Source: Megascapheus bottae
Lineage: Eukaryota > Chordata > Mammalia > Rodentia > Geomyidae
Direction of reading: 5' to 3'
Assembly: GCA_024803745.1 (NCBI GenBank)
Contig: JANJXV010000040.1
Location: forward strand, 1,523,914-1,587,913
Length of the DNA: 64,000 bases
In this document: positions 35,351-46,475 of the stretch, in pieces
Layout of the letters: the number at the start of each line of letters is the position of its first letter
Numbering within the stretch: the first letter of the stretch is position 1
Program-made: the position numbers and the translations under genes
The notes under the pieces: generated by a model
Seen by the model: only the letters and a program-made list of their open reading frames with translations
What the model was told of the DNA's origin: nothing
Databases searched by the model: none

Positions 35351-36636
35351 AAGAAAATACAAACAACAAAAGTCTTACCAAAGGATCTTAGACAGAAAAT
35401 GAAAAGCCATGAGTAAAGCAATCCTTTCAGACTCACACCCAGCAGAGTCCAGCTCAAAGTCAGCATAATCTGCCCCCCCCAAACAGAAGAAGGAATTATT
35501 GGCAGAGGGGCAGGTACAAAATGAAGGGGGCGGTGGGTGGCTGGGGAGACAAAGTGGCCTCGAGTCACGTTAGAGTTACAGCCAGGCCCCACTTCCCTGC
35601 TCCAGGAGGAAGAACCGGTGACAATTTGACTCGGTAAAGCCTCTCACCTTCCTCTAAACCACTCACCCCGCTCCCACACCATCAGAATCACCCCACACCC
35701 ACGGGCCACGTCTGACAGCCCCTGGGTGCAGACTGGGGGGCTGGGGGATTGCTTTCGAGAGCCATAGGCAGCCATTCTAAGTCTGACTGCCAGGAAGGAA
35801 GTGGGGGGGGGCAGTCCCTGGTGAGGGGGGGGGCCTGGCTTGAGTCTGTAGTCTAGCTGGTGACTTGGCTCTGTTTCCTCTGGCTTGGTGATTCCAGTTT
35901 CCAGTTCCTTTGCACAGGAAGGCACTTGCAAGGGAAAAATTAAAAAGAGTGGGGTGGGGGGGGGAATAGTATTTGGCGCTAAGAAGCAAACCTTTCTGGA
36001 AGCTCAAAAGAGGGAGGGAAGGAGGGAGAGAGGGAGCAAAGTGGGAAATTTCCACACCAACTGAAGATCAGCAAACCCTCATGCAGGCCAAAGCTGAGAA
36101 AAACGCATCAGGCCCAAGATCTCCGGCCAATCCAGACCCTCTGAAATCCAATTTCCACCCCAGAGTCTCCTTGCAGGATGACTGACAGGTGTGACAGCCT
36201 ATGATTCATCAGAGAGCACTGTGGGAGGCAGGTCCCGTCCTCCAGACGCTCCTGTCCAGTTACCAAGGAAGCAGAGGCCAGGGCCAGGGGCCTTGGGGAC
36301 AGGACATGCAGGAAAGGCCAGGGGTGGCTACTTTTCTCTGCCATTCCAGAGATAGTACCCAAGTCCAGGGGACAGATCCGAAAGGAGGTGTATTTCTTAT
36401 CCACGAAACACCGTGGGAGTCTCCACAAAAACCAAAAAAAACCCCCAGAAATGTCACTTGTCTGGGTCAAACCTTGAACTTGAATGCTGCGACAGGAATG
36501 GCTGGCAGATGAGTCATGGGCACACGTCTGGTCCTGGGTGCCGGGTACTGAGTTTAGAAGGGGAGGCGGTGGGATGGAGCAACTTGAGGGGGGGACCCAG
36601 GGGGCTTGAACAGAAGGAAGGAGAGGGGGGGCTCTG

Positions 36637-38193
36637 TCAGACTTCAGTGAGTACCTTCTTCTCTGGGGCATGGGCCCGGTGCGGGGTGGGGAGGTAGCTG
36701 GGCCTTCGTTCTCGGGGGGCCCCCTCTGACATATCCGGCTTGCCGAGGCCATTGTCGGTGGCCTTCAGATCCGGCGTGGGCTGGCCACAGGTGACATGCG
36801 TGTACTGGTCCTGCTCCTCCTGCTCCGTCTCGCGGTGGTAGAAGTAGTTGAAGTTGGACACGATGACAGGGACGGGCAGGGCAATGGTGAGGACGCCGGC
36901 GATGGCACACAGGGACCCCACGATCTTGCCTCCCACCGTCATGGGGTACATGTCACCGTACCCCACGGTGGTCATGGTGACCACTGCCCACCAGAAGGCA
37001 TCGGGGATGCTGGGGAAGAGAGAGTCGTCGTCATCCGCCTCGGCAAAGTAGACGGCGCTGGAGAAGAGGATGACGCCGATGAAGAGGAAGAAGATGAGCA
37101 GGCCGAGCTCTCTCATGGACGCCTGCAGCGTCTTGCCCAGAATCTGCAGCCCCTTCGAGTGACGCGACAGCTTGAAGATGCGGAAAACCCTGACCAGACG
37201 GATGACCCTGAGAATGGCCAGCGACATGGCCTGCTGCCCGTTCTGGCCTCCGAGGCCGCCCGCCTGCTGCTTCTGCTGCTGCACCAGCTCGGTGCCCAGG
37301 GTGATAAAATATGGAAAGATGGCCACCAGATCGATGATGTTCATGACATTGCGGAAGAAAGCCGGCTTGCTGGGACAGGCGGAGAAACGCACCAGCAGCT
37401 CAAAGGTGAACCACACGATGCACAGAGTTTCCACCAGGAAGAAGGGGTCGGTGAAGAAGGAACCCCCAAGAGTCCCCAGCGGAGAGGGGCCCCCCGTCCC
37501 CAGGCGCCCCTGAGTGACCCCAGGGTGGAAGAGATACAGCTCGCCCTCCTCCTCCTCCTCCTCCTGGCTGGCCTTGGGCACCAGGGGCATTCGGGGACCC
37601 CCTGCGTCACCCCCGGAGCCCCCTCGCCCTTCAGCCCGGAACTGGGGCAGGGTCTCCAGGCAGAAGATGACGATGGACGTGAGAATCACCAACACCGAGA
37701 CGATGGCGATGGCTCGGGCCGGGCCCGAGCTCTCCGGGTACTCGAAGAGGAGCCAGACCTGGCGCTGGAAAGGCTGGGCGGGCAGCGGCTTCTCGTGGTC
37801 GCCGGCCTCGGGCAGGCAGCCCTCGTCCTCGCGGAAGGCGGCCAGGGCCTCGTCCCCGAGCTGGTAGAAGCGGATCTCCTCCAGGAACACGTCGAGGGGG
37901 ACGTGCACGGGTCTGCGCAGGCGGCCCCCGGACTGGTAGTAGTAGAGGATGGCGTCGAAGCTGGGCCGGTTGCGGTCGAAGAAGTACTCGTTGCGCAGGG
38001 GGTCGAAGAAGCGCACGCGGCGGCCCGGGTCCCCCAGCAGCGTGTCCGGGAACAGGGACAGCGTGCGCAGCTGCGTCTCGAACCGCAGCCCCGAGATGTT
38101 GATCACCAGGCGCTCGCTGCTGCAGCAGCCCTCGTCCCCCGCCGCCGCCCCGGCCTCCGCCTCGGGGCCCCGCGCCTCCCCGTCCGACCGCAT
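36637..38193 (-). CDS. KCNA6: Voltage-gated potassium channel subunit Kv1.6 (complete, intronless coding region)
   Basis: 518 residues, Kozak GGCGCCATGC, ending in the PDZ ligand LTEV. Kv1.6 is a shaker-type delayed rectifier alpha subunit that can co-assemble with Kv1.1 and other Kv1 subunits. Visible domains: T1 about 27-130 ([20 protein letters not shown]); S1 162-181; a long S1-S2 loop 182-247 with Gly-rich and acidic (EEEEEE) stretches, typical of Kv1.6; S2 249-270; S3 282-303; S4 324-345 with regularly spaced Arg; S5 361-382; pore [12 protein letters not shown] ending at 417; S6 420-448 with PVP at 440-442. It is about 11 residues shorter than human Kv1.6 as recalled (529), mainly at the N terminus and in the S1-S2 loop. 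No frameshift or missing key residue is seen. Open frames on the opposite strand are shadows of this GC-rich gene. Confidence 0.97.
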   Translation of the reverse strand: MRSDGEARGPEAEAGAAAGDEGCCSSERLVINISGLRFETQLRTLSLFPDTLLGDPGRRVRFFDPLRNEYFFDRNRPSFDAILYYYQSGGRLRRPVHVPLDVFLEEIRFYQLGDEALAAFREDEGCLPEAGDHEKPLPAQPFQRQVWLLFEYPESSGPARAIAIVSVLVILTSIVIFCLETLPQFRAEGRGGSGGDAGGPRMPLVPKASQEEEEEEGELYLFHPGVTQGRLGTGGPSPLGTLGGSFFTDPFFLVETLCIVWFTFELLVRFSACPSKPAFFRNVMNIIDLVAIFPYFITLGTELVQQQKQQAGGLGGQNGQQAMSLAILRVIRLVRVFRIFKLSRHSKGLQILGKTLQASMRELGLLIFFLFIGVILFSSAVYFAEADDDDSLFPSIPDAFWWAVVTMTTVGYGDMYPMTVGGKIVGSLCAIAGVLTIALPVPVIVSNFNYFYHRETEQEEQDQYTHVTCGQPTPDLKATDNGLGKPDMSEGAPRERRPSYLPTPHRAHAPEKKVLTEV

Positions 38194-39370
38194 GGCGCCG
38201 GGCTCCGGCCTGGGGAGCCCCGGGCTGCGATCTGGGGTCCCCCGGGCTCTGGTCTGGGGTCTCCTGGCTCCGATCTGGGGTCCCCCGGGCTCTGATCTGG
38301 GGTCTCCTGGCTCCGATCTGGGGTCCCCCGGGCTCTGATCTGGAGTCTCCTGGCTCCGATCTGGGGTCCCCCGGCTCTGATCTGGGGTCCCTGGGGTCCC
38401 CGGGATCCAATCTGGGGTCTCGGGTTCCGATCTGGGCTCCCTGGCTCTGATCTCAGGTCCCCAGGCTCCAATCTGGGGTCCCCGGACTCCGATATGGGGT
38501 CCCCCGGCTCCGATCTGGGGTCCCGGGCTCCGATCTGGGCTCCCCAGCTCCGATCTCAGGTCCCGCGGCTCCGATCTGGGGTCCCCGGCTCCAATCTCAG
38601 GGTCCCCGGCTCTGATCTCAGGGTCCCGGGCTCCTATCTGGGGTCCCCGGCTCCAATCTCAGGGTCCCCGGCTCCGATCTGGGCTGCCCGGCTCCTATCT
38701 GGGGTCCCCGGGCTCCGATCTGGGGTCCCCGGCTCCGACCTCAGGGTCCCCGGCGCGGCCCGTGCGCTCCCCGCCCCCCCAGCTCCGGGCCGCGCCCTCC
38801 CCTCAGGGCGGGGCTCGCGATCTGACCTGGCCGCCGGGGGTCCCCCGGGTCCCGGGATGGAGAAGCGGGGGGCCGGGGAGGCGCCGATCCGCCGGCAGAG
38901 GGGCGGCCGGGGCGGACGGCTGCGCGCGCGCGCGCGAGGCCGGCAGGACGCGCGGCCTCCGCCCGTCCCGCCCCTCCCCGCGGGGCGGCGGCGGCTCCGC
39001 GGGGCTCCTCGGGGGTCCGCCCTGCGCCCCGGCGGCTGCCCGGGTCCGGCTGCGCCCCTCGGAGCGCGCAGGACCCCCACGCGCCGCGCGCCCCTGGCGG
39101 CTCAGTCACCGCGCGCCTCCCCGGCCCGGCTTGGTCCGGCCAAGGTCGCCGATCCGCCCGGATCCGCCCCCCCCCCCCCGCCCGGCTCCAGCCGCACCAG
39201 CTTCCCCCGCCGCCCGGCCGTGGGTGGGGGGCCTGGGAGAGGGGCGTCCGGGGCGCTGCGCGCACGCGGGGTCCCCGGCTCGGCCTCCCGCCCCGCACTC
39301 ACTCCACGCGTGACGTGGCAGACCCCGCCCTCCTCCCCACCCCCACCGCCCCGCCCCGGGCCCCTTTCCC
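38194..39370 (-). promoter_or_regulatory. KCNA6: KCNA6 upstream CpG-rich region
   Basis: GC- and CpG-rich sequence upstream of the KCNA6 start. The proximal 550 bases are a tandem array (separate entry), and 38760-39370 is non-repetitive CpG-dense sequence with GC boxes and a CGCG run near 38920. It probably contains the 5' UTR and promoter. No TATA box or clear transcription start can be assigned. Confidence 0.55.
38205..38755. repeat. GC-rich minisatellite in the KCNA6 5' leader region
   Basis: About 25 degenerate copies of a unit near 20 bp, of the form GGCTCCGATCTGGGGTCCCC on the plus strand, with paired higher-order units near 40 bp at the KCNA6-proximal end. The array begins about a dozen bases before the KCNA6 ATG, so part of it probably lies in the 5' UTR. 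In the sense direction each unit reads GGGGACCCCAGATCGGAGCC, and GGGGACCCC is self-complementary. Confidence 0.85.
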
Positions 39371-39711
39371 GCGCTTCCCCGGGGCGCCTCGGGCTCCCCA
39401 GGGTCGGGGGTGGGGGGGTCCCCCCCAAATCACACCCCAGGACCACTCCCCCCTCCCTCCCTGCACCTGTCCACCCCGACCCTGGACCAGGCCTCCTCCC
39501 GCCCTCCTCCCCGTGAAAATGCTTTTAAATGAAGGAGCCAGCGCACTGGGGAATGAAGGGTTCTTTATTTCAATCCTGGGAACTTCCAAAGACAGCCTGA
39601 TTCTCAGGCCAAAGGCCAGTTCCTGCCCTGGCCACCTGGCGGCTTCTCCCTGTCTGCCTCCCTGCCCTTTCATTATTATTTCATGCAATGTCTGGTTATT
39701 GTGGCTCCATC

Positions 39712-39778
39712 AACTTGGGGTGGCTTTGAACCACCGTCCTCAGATCTCAGCCTGCTGAGTAGCTAGGATGCCCAGGAG
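39712..39778 (-). mobile_element. 7SL-like SINE fragment, minus
   Basis: GGCTTTGAACCACCGTCCTC then GAGTAGCTAGGATG. Confidence 0.75.
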
Positions 39779-40279
39779 GGTGGGGTGGTCTTTGACCTGG
39801 TTCTCAAGAGACTAGGAGATCATTTGCTCTTCTGGGGCCTCAGTTTCCCTCATGTCTCCCTCCTCCCTTTCTGGTGAGCGGTGGCCACAGAGGAATTGGC
39901 TGACAGCCATGCCAGCTTCTGAATCCACAGAGGAACAAAACAGCCGTGAAACAATACACAATGCCCTCTCACCGCAGTCTCACAAGTGTTCTCTGTGTAG
40001 CGGAAAACAAGGAGGTAGAGGGAAGATGGGAGATTGTAGGGGCTTTGGGGGCTGTAGGGAATGGGGTACCAGAGATTCTGACAGTGGGGGGGGGCTTCTC
40101 CTCAAAACCCCCTTCCCTGCTGCCTGTTTTCCGGAAGAACAACTACAGAACTTTCCTGGAATACACTGCAGAGCTCCTTTCCCCATTTCTAAGCAATTTA
40201 GACTTCAGGCAAAAAGTTTGCTCCATTCAAACACACCAAAAAAAAGGGGGAGGGCTAAAGGAAATCAGCAAGGAAGCTG

Positions 40280-40460
40280 ATCATTGAGGATTTATATCTA
40301 TCATCCCAGCTACTCAGGAAGCTGATGAGATCAGAGGATGACAGTTCGAAACCAGCCTGGACAGGAAAGGCCATGAGATCCTTTATCTCCAATGAACCAG
40401 CAAAATAACTAGAAGCAGGCCTTAAGTTCAAGCCCCACAACCGACAACAAAAAGAAAAGA
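40280..40460 (+). mobile_element. B1-like/Geo SINE, Geo part deleted internally
   Basis: ATCATCCCAGCTACTCAGGA to CTTAAGTTCAAGCCCCACAA. The Geo A-box region is missing. Confidence 0.85.
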
Positions 40461-40559
40461 AAGCTCTGAATCCTAGGATTTGGGAGAATAATTATTTTTA
40501 TCTCTATATACTTTGCAGCCATGCTTTGCTATTTTTTCCCCTCTTGATCTTCCTCCCCT

Positions 40560-40568
<9 letters not shown>

Positions 40569-40650
<82 letters not shown>
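40569..40650. repeat. (CT)n-(CA)n compound repeat
   Basis: About 25 CT then 15 CA units. Confidence 0.97.
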
Positions 40651-40653
<3 letters not shown>

Positions 40654-41504
40654 CCCTTTGGTCCTGTAAGAATTGCAGTGGAAAGAAATCAGATCGCCTG
40701 TCGGTTGCATCTGCAGGTCACTCGTCATCTAACTCTCAGTTCTAATGTCCCCTTGCATCCATTTTGTGGCTGGAAATCACGTGGACCAAACCCCCAGAGA
40801 GAAAGGCACAGGCAAAGATACCTGCCACAGGTAAGACGCCTGCCAGTGATTTAAGGACGGAATTATAAAAGGGTGATGTTGAGTGCGCCATTCTGGAATT
40901 CACTCAGGAAAGCACACAAACATCTAAGAGCTCTCACTTGGGCCAAGACACTGCTGACCAGGATGGAATTGCACTCAATATTTACAATCAGCCACACCCA
41001 AGGCCTTCGGGGAGAACGCTAGCCCCCAAAGCCATGCTCCACAAATGCCTGCATCTTCCAGGGACCCTCCCGCGAGAATTGCTTCTTCCTCTCTTTCTCT
41101 TGCTGACATATCCAATAAGAAGTATCCCTGGATCTCTCCTGCCCTCAGATTTTTCCAGAACCCCTGGATTGGTCAAAGGACATGAGTCTCTTCTGAAATC
41201 AAAGTGGGACAAGTGCCCGGAGCTTTGTCACAACAACCAAAAGCACATCTGGTCTCACGGGAATGTTCTAGAAGAAAGGAGCTGACACAAGGTCCCACAA
41301 CCACAGCCATGGCGACAGTGAGAAGCCATGCTTGTTGTGTAACTGGACGTCTGTTCAAGTTTGATTCAACCTCGATGTCCCCCGCAGTGAGAAAGTATGA
41401 GAGCCACGTTTGGTGACATCACCCTGGGGGTCACGCAGTGGCTACCTCGTGTGGCATGAAAACCTGTGGCCTGGATTCATCCAGAGAGCAAATTTAAAAA
41501 GAAA

Positions 41505-41720
41505 ACATGCCACCAGCTCACAGCTATCATCTCAGCTCCTCGGGAGGCTGAGACCCGAGGCTCAAAAGGCAAAGTCAGCCGGGAAAATCCATGAGACACT
41601 CATCGCCAATCATCCAGCAAAAAGCCACAAGGGGAGCTGTGGTTCAAGTGGAAGAATGCCAGCCTTGGGCACACAGGAGAAAGCACTCAGGCCCTAAGTT
41701 CAAGCCTCACCATTAGCCCA
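41505..41720 (+). mobile_element. B1-like/Geo SINE
   Basis: CTATCATCTCAGCTCCTCGG to CCTAAGTTCAAGCCTCACC. Followed by (GGA)n. Confidence 0.85.
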
Positions 41721-41774
41721 AAAGGAGGAAGAACAGGATGAGAAGGAGGAGGAGGAGGAAGAAGAGGAGGAGGA

Positions 41775-41900
41775 AGCAATCCTAGCTTACTCAGGAGGCT
41801 GAGATGTGAGGACCCTGGCTTGAAGCCATCCGGGACAGGAAAATCAAGAAGACTCTTATTTCCAATTTAACCACAGGAGAAAAAGCCAGAAGAGGAAGAA
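41775..41900 (+). mobile_element. 7SL-like SINE left half
   Basis: CCTAGCTTACTCAGGAGGCT to AAAAAGCCAGAAG, between two GGA-rich runs. Confidence 0.75.
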
Positions 41901-42559
41901 GGAAAAGGAGAAGGGGAAGAAGAGGAGGAGGGGGAGGAGGAGGGGCAGGTAAAGATTGGGTCTCTAGGAAGAAGTCTGAAATTCAATACAGATTGCTCGT
42001 GGCGCCTCGTGGCTCGCATTGGCTATGGGGAAGAATATTAAGACCATCTTGAGGAAATCAGGAAAGAATTGTCCAGAACTGGGCGACTGGCCAAGGCTCA
42101 CAAGAGCACAATGGCTTCCCCGCCCCCCTCCCATCCCCAACCAAGCCAAGACTCAAAAGTTCTAAGAGAGAAGTTGTGGGTGGGGGGAGACTCAGGCTTG
42201 CTTCCTGCTCCCCTAAATAGAAGTATTGGGAGCAGGAGACAAGTGAGGTCTCAGAGACCCCTCCTGTAATGTAGAGTCTGGGCAGAGAAGCAGAATTCGG
42301 GGGGGGGCAGGGATTATGTGGGGACGGGCTCTCTTCTGGGTATGAGTCTCCCTTTCAGCCTTGGAAGATGGAAGGCCCAGGATGGAAGTTTCCAGCCCCA
42401 AAGATGGTGGTTTCATGCTCTCCAGGCTGAATTGGAAAGCATGGATCCCCCCCACACACACTTTCACCCCCAAATGAGTTCAAGGTATGCCAAGACTACC
42501 ACTGAAACAGTGAGAGTTAAATAATGCAACCCTCCCCAGCCCCACCTCCATCGTAACCT

Positions 42560-42572
42560 CTCTCTCTCCCCC

Positions 42573-42632
<60 letters not shown>
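42560..42632. repeat. (CT)n microsatellite
   Basis: About 30 units with few interruptions. Confidence 0.96.
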
Positions 42633-42637
<5 letters not shown>

Positions 42638-43254
42638 CTACATTTCTCTAATTCACTCAAAGGAACAAATTATGTTTTATGGCTCCTTTTATAAAATATT
42701 CATTCCCAGCCCAGTACTCTGGGCAGTTCAGGAAGCCAGCAAACGCTGTGGTGTAAGTGATGGTGGGGGAGGGGGGGGGAGGGAGGGAGGAAAGGGGAGG
42801 GGGTGTTCATTTCCTTTCAGACAATTTGCAGGGGTGAAGAGGTAGCAGCTATACTCCTGGTTTCAGAAAAACCACATCGAACCAGAGGTTGGGGGCAGGA
42901 AACCCCCCCTACCTGCCTCCATCCCTCCCTACATATTTGAGAGTACGATTTCTGGGGTGCACACATTTGGGGTGTTTTGGTTGGTGCTGGGGCTAAGATT
43001 TCACCGTAGAAGTCTTTGCCAGAGAATAGCGCTTTGGTCTTTCTCTTCCTCTCTGCTTTCTATCTTGGCAACCTGCAGGCTGGACCACTGGGCTTGCAGG
43101 CTTTCTTGAAGATGGAGGTGCCAGGGGCATAATGAAAAGTAGGTGGCTTCTACACATTTGTAAGACTTCAACATGAGACAACATGGGTTCAAATCTCACC
43201 TCCCTCATTGAGACAAGTTACTGCAGCAAAGGCTTCCAATTCTTTACCCCAGTT

Positions 43255-43925
43255 ACTTAAAACCAATATGGCACCCAATTCTTCACCTCATTACTGAACC
43301 AATATGGTGCCCAAGTCTTCACCTCATTACTGAACCAATATGGCGCCCAAGTCTTCACCTCATTACTGAACCAATATGGCACCCAAGTCTTCACCTCATT
43401 ACTGAACCAATATGGCGCCCAAGTCTTCACCTCATTTCTGAACCAATATGGCGCCCAATTTTTCACCTCATTACTGAACCAATATGGCGCCCAAGTCTTC
43501 ACCTCATTACTGAACCAATATGGCGCCCAAGTCTTCACCTCATTACTGAACCAATATGGCGCCCAAGTCTTCACCTCATTACTGAACCAATATGGCACCC
43601 AAGTCTTCACCTCATTACTGAACCAATATGGCGCCCAATTCTTCACCTCATTTCTGAACCAATATGGCGCCCAATTCTTCACCTCATTACTGAACCAATA
43701 TGGCGCCCAAGTCTTCACCTCATTACTGAACCAATATGGCACCCAAGTCTTCACCTCATTACTGAACCAATATGGCACCCAATTCTTCACCTCATTTCTG
43801 AACCAATATGGCGCCCAATTTTTCACCTCATTTCTGAACCAATATGGCGCCCAAGTCTTCACCTCATTACTGAACCAATATGGCGCCCAAGTCTTCACCT
43901 CATTACTAAACCAACATGGCATCCA
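43255..43925. repeat. 36-bp minisatellite, about 18 copies
   Basis: The unit begins AACCAATATGGCGCCCAAGT and continues CTTCACCTCATTACTG. Copies differ at only a few positions (GCG/GCA, AAGT/AATT, TTAC/TTTC), so the expansion looks recent or homogenised. Because 36 is a multiple of three, the minus strand stays open for 221 codons with a 12-residue period. I do not regard that as a gene. Confidence 0.95.
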
Positions 43926-44569
43926 ATTTCTCCTCCATCAAGACAGACTCACAGCACCACTATCGTTGGCCCCAGTGCAAGGCTCACACACTATTACAGG
44001 TAGATTGTGTCCTGGGCTGTGTCGTACAACTCCCACCGGAAGTAACCTTTCTAGCTGGTATGGAAGTTCTTCCCGGGCTCAGGGTGGCCCTGAGATGGTG
44101 CCAGGACTGGGGGGAAAGCAGCAAGACACACCTGAGGAAGACACACCACAAACACACCCAAGTCAGATGGCTTTTTCTCTCCCCTTTATGGCTGTTGTAG
44201 AAGCTGTTTGCCGGGACTGAGTCACAGTACTTTCCAAGATCTGACTGCCTCAATTTCCAGGAGTTTTACAAGCCAGTTTTCTTATGGTTGGAAGTTCAAA
44301 ATGGGCCCTGATAGAAGCATCTAAACCCCCAGAAATGAAGAACTATTACAGATCGGGGCCCCCCATTTTCTTTCTTCCCCCATGAGGGAGTATTAGGGTA
44401 ACAAATTAGTCAGTTGCAGGCAGACAATTCTCTGCCACACACAGAGCCTGTGACATCGTCTCTTCCCAGCCTCCCACCAGACTAAGTATAGCACTGTAAG
44501 TCCCTCCTCTTGGACTAAGTACAGTACCTCAACTCCCTCCACTGTCTATATCACCGATGGGACTTACCC

Positions 44570-44795
44570 ATCCTGAAACTTGAACTCAGGGCCTGAGTGC
44601 GCTGTCCCTGAGCTTTCTTTACTCCAGGCTATCGCTCGGCCACTTAAACCCCAGCTGAAGTGCTGATATGTTTGGTACCTCATTGGAGATCTCATTGGAG
44701 ATGAGAGCTTTAATGGGATTTCCTGCCAGGGTTGGCTTGGAATGACAATCCTCAGATCTCAGCCACCTGAGTAGCTGGGATGACAGACGTTCTCC
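44570..44795 (-). mobile_element. B1-like/Geo SINE, minus, diverged
   Basis: AACTTGAACTCAGGGCCTGA to GAGTAGCTGGGATGACAGAC. Confidence 0.82.
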
Positions 44796-45306
44796 CAGTG
44801 GCTCAACAAGACGCTTCTAATGACCCATTATCAAAGAGGGCCACAGGCCCCAAGCCACCATTACAGCCCACTCTGTACCTGCCAGTAGCTAGAAAATTAC
44901 AGCCAAGAGGCAATATGAAGGCTGCTACAGCTCTCAGGAGCTGGACTTCTAATGGAGATGGATATCTCCCCTGGGGACTGCTGTAAAAAGCAGTTCACAT
45001 CATCAGTTTCTTCCTGAGGCTTTTTTTTTTCCTTCCCCAAGGCAGAACTGAACTAGTGAAAGGCAAAATTCACAATAATCTTATTATATCTTTAGGAGGA
45101 AAAAAACTTCTTCAAATAAAATTGTCATCTCTGAAACAGGCAAGATGAGAGGCAGGATTTGGTTCTTCTCTTCTGATTTAGGAGCCTGGCACTTTGGGGG
45201 AGAGGGAGATTGGGGGAAGAGAACTCTACCGAGACTGGTAACATGATAGGTCTAACTCTTTGGGGTACACAAAGTCAGACCTGGTCATCAAGATATTCTA
45301 ATTCCG

Positions 45307-45690
45307 CTGGACAGCGTGACTGGATCACGCCTGTAATTCCAGCTACTCAGGAGGCTGAGACCTAAGGATTGCAGTTTGAGGCCAGCCCCCAAGCGGGAAA
45401 GCTTGTGAGACTTTTTTTTCCCATGTGGGGCTTGAACTCAGGGTCTTTGCACTGTCCTCTAGCTTTATAGGTGACAATTGGAGATAAGAGTCTCACAGCC
45501 TTTCCTGTCCAGGCTAGTTTTGAACTGTGATCCTCAGATCTCAGCCTCCTGAGTAGCAAAGATGACTGGTATTGAGCCACCAAGCCCCAGCTCATGAGAT
45601 TATTTATCTCCAAAGAACCCAAAAGCCAGAAGTAGGGTTGTGATTCTAGGAATAGTGTGCTAGCTAGCTTTGAATGAGGAAAAAAGCCGA
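45307..45690 (+). mobile_element. B1-like/Geo SINE interrupted by a second SINE
   Basis: The left part 45307-45412 (CACGCCTGTAATTCCAGCTA to GCTTGTGAGAC) resumes after the insertion at about 45590 (CTCATGAGATTATTTATCTC to AGGGTTGTGATTCTA). Confidence 0.82.
45413..45592 (-). mobile_element. SINE nested in the plus-strand SINE
   Basis: T run, GGGGCTTGAACTCAGGGTCT, ends GAGCCACCAAGCCCCAG. Flanked by the related strings AGCTTGTGAGAC and AGCTCATGAGAT, consistent with a diverged target-site duplication. Confidence 0.8.
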
Positions 45691-45759
45691 ACAAGTGAAC
45701 ACACGCACAAATAAAAAATAGATAATAAACTTAGATAATAAACTTAAATAATTCAATTC

Positions 45760-46260
45760 AATTTAAAACATTTACTTTTTCCAATTAAATAATAACTGTA
45801 ATTTCTCCTGCTCTCTGTCAACCCGTGGACAAGTGTTTTGTAATTCATCTGGACCTTTTCTCTCAGGCCGGATTCTGTTTAATTCGCTCTTAGATGGCCT
45901 AAATAGTCCTCTTTAATCCTCTAAACGGTCTTGTCAACCCATTATGACTGCCATTATAACCCTCAATGAGAGGAATTAGTGTGTGTGAATGATTGGAGCT
46001 TGGCTGGGGGGAGGAGGAGAAGAAGGAGGGGGACAATTAGTAGTTGAGAAAGGAGCAGATAAAGGGGGGGGGTGTTCCGGGTTCTATTAACAGCCTCCAC
46101 CCCCCTGTCAGACAAAGAGCTCATCCCCAAGAGTGCCCAGAGCTTAATGGACTGTGTTTGGCTGTGGGGTTTTTTTCTTTCTTTCTTTTAATTGATTAAT
46201 GGCCTATTTCTTTCAGAGTATTTTTTTCTTTCCCTGATACATTATATGCTACAAAAGAAA
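45760..46260. promoter_or_regulatory. AT-rich, SINE-free, TAAT-dense block (candidate enhancer)
   Basis: Many TAAT/ATTA homeodomain cores (for example AATTAAATAATAAC, GTTTAATTCG, TTAATTGATTAATGG) in non-repetitive sequence. The appearance is that of a conserved non-coding element, but conservation cannot be tested here. Confidence 0.35.
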
Positions 46261-46359
46261 AAAAATTAAATAAAACATGAAGGAAGGCTGCTCTCACAAC
46301 CCACAGTTTTATATTTCCCTTCCTGGAGTATTTTGCTGCTCTCTCTGAGATTCTCCTTA

Positions 46360-46475
46360 CAGGGAGACAGAGGAGAGGGAGGCAGAGAGGGGGAGAAGGG
46401 AGAAGAGAGAAGGGAAGAGGAGAAAAGGGAGAAGAAGGGGAAGAGGAGGGAAAGGGAGGAGAGGAAGAGGGAAGA
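46360..46475. repeat. Polypurine GGGAGAAG tract
   Basis: About 115 bases of G/A. Confidence 0.9.

Larger units (their letters stand above)
30716..36636. other. KCNA6 downstream side
   Basis: 35360-36636 is SINE-free and may contain the KCNA6 3' UTR, though no clear AATAAA was found on the minus strand. The rest is microsatellite, polypyrimidine tract and SINE with unique spacers. Confidence 0.4.

Noticed and set aside
36796..38295. 499-codon open frame antisense to KCNA6
   Set aside because: Shadow of the GC-rich KCNA6 coding sequence. Its composition follows the codon structure of the sense gene.
43257..43922. 221-residue periodic protein on the minus strand
   Set aside because: Entirely within a 36-bp minisatellite. 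The frame stays open only because the unit is a multiple of three and lacks a stop.
43255..43925. Array of SRF CArG boxes (CCAATATGG)
   Set aside because: The motif has only five A/T bases between CC and GG, whereas the CArG box needs six.
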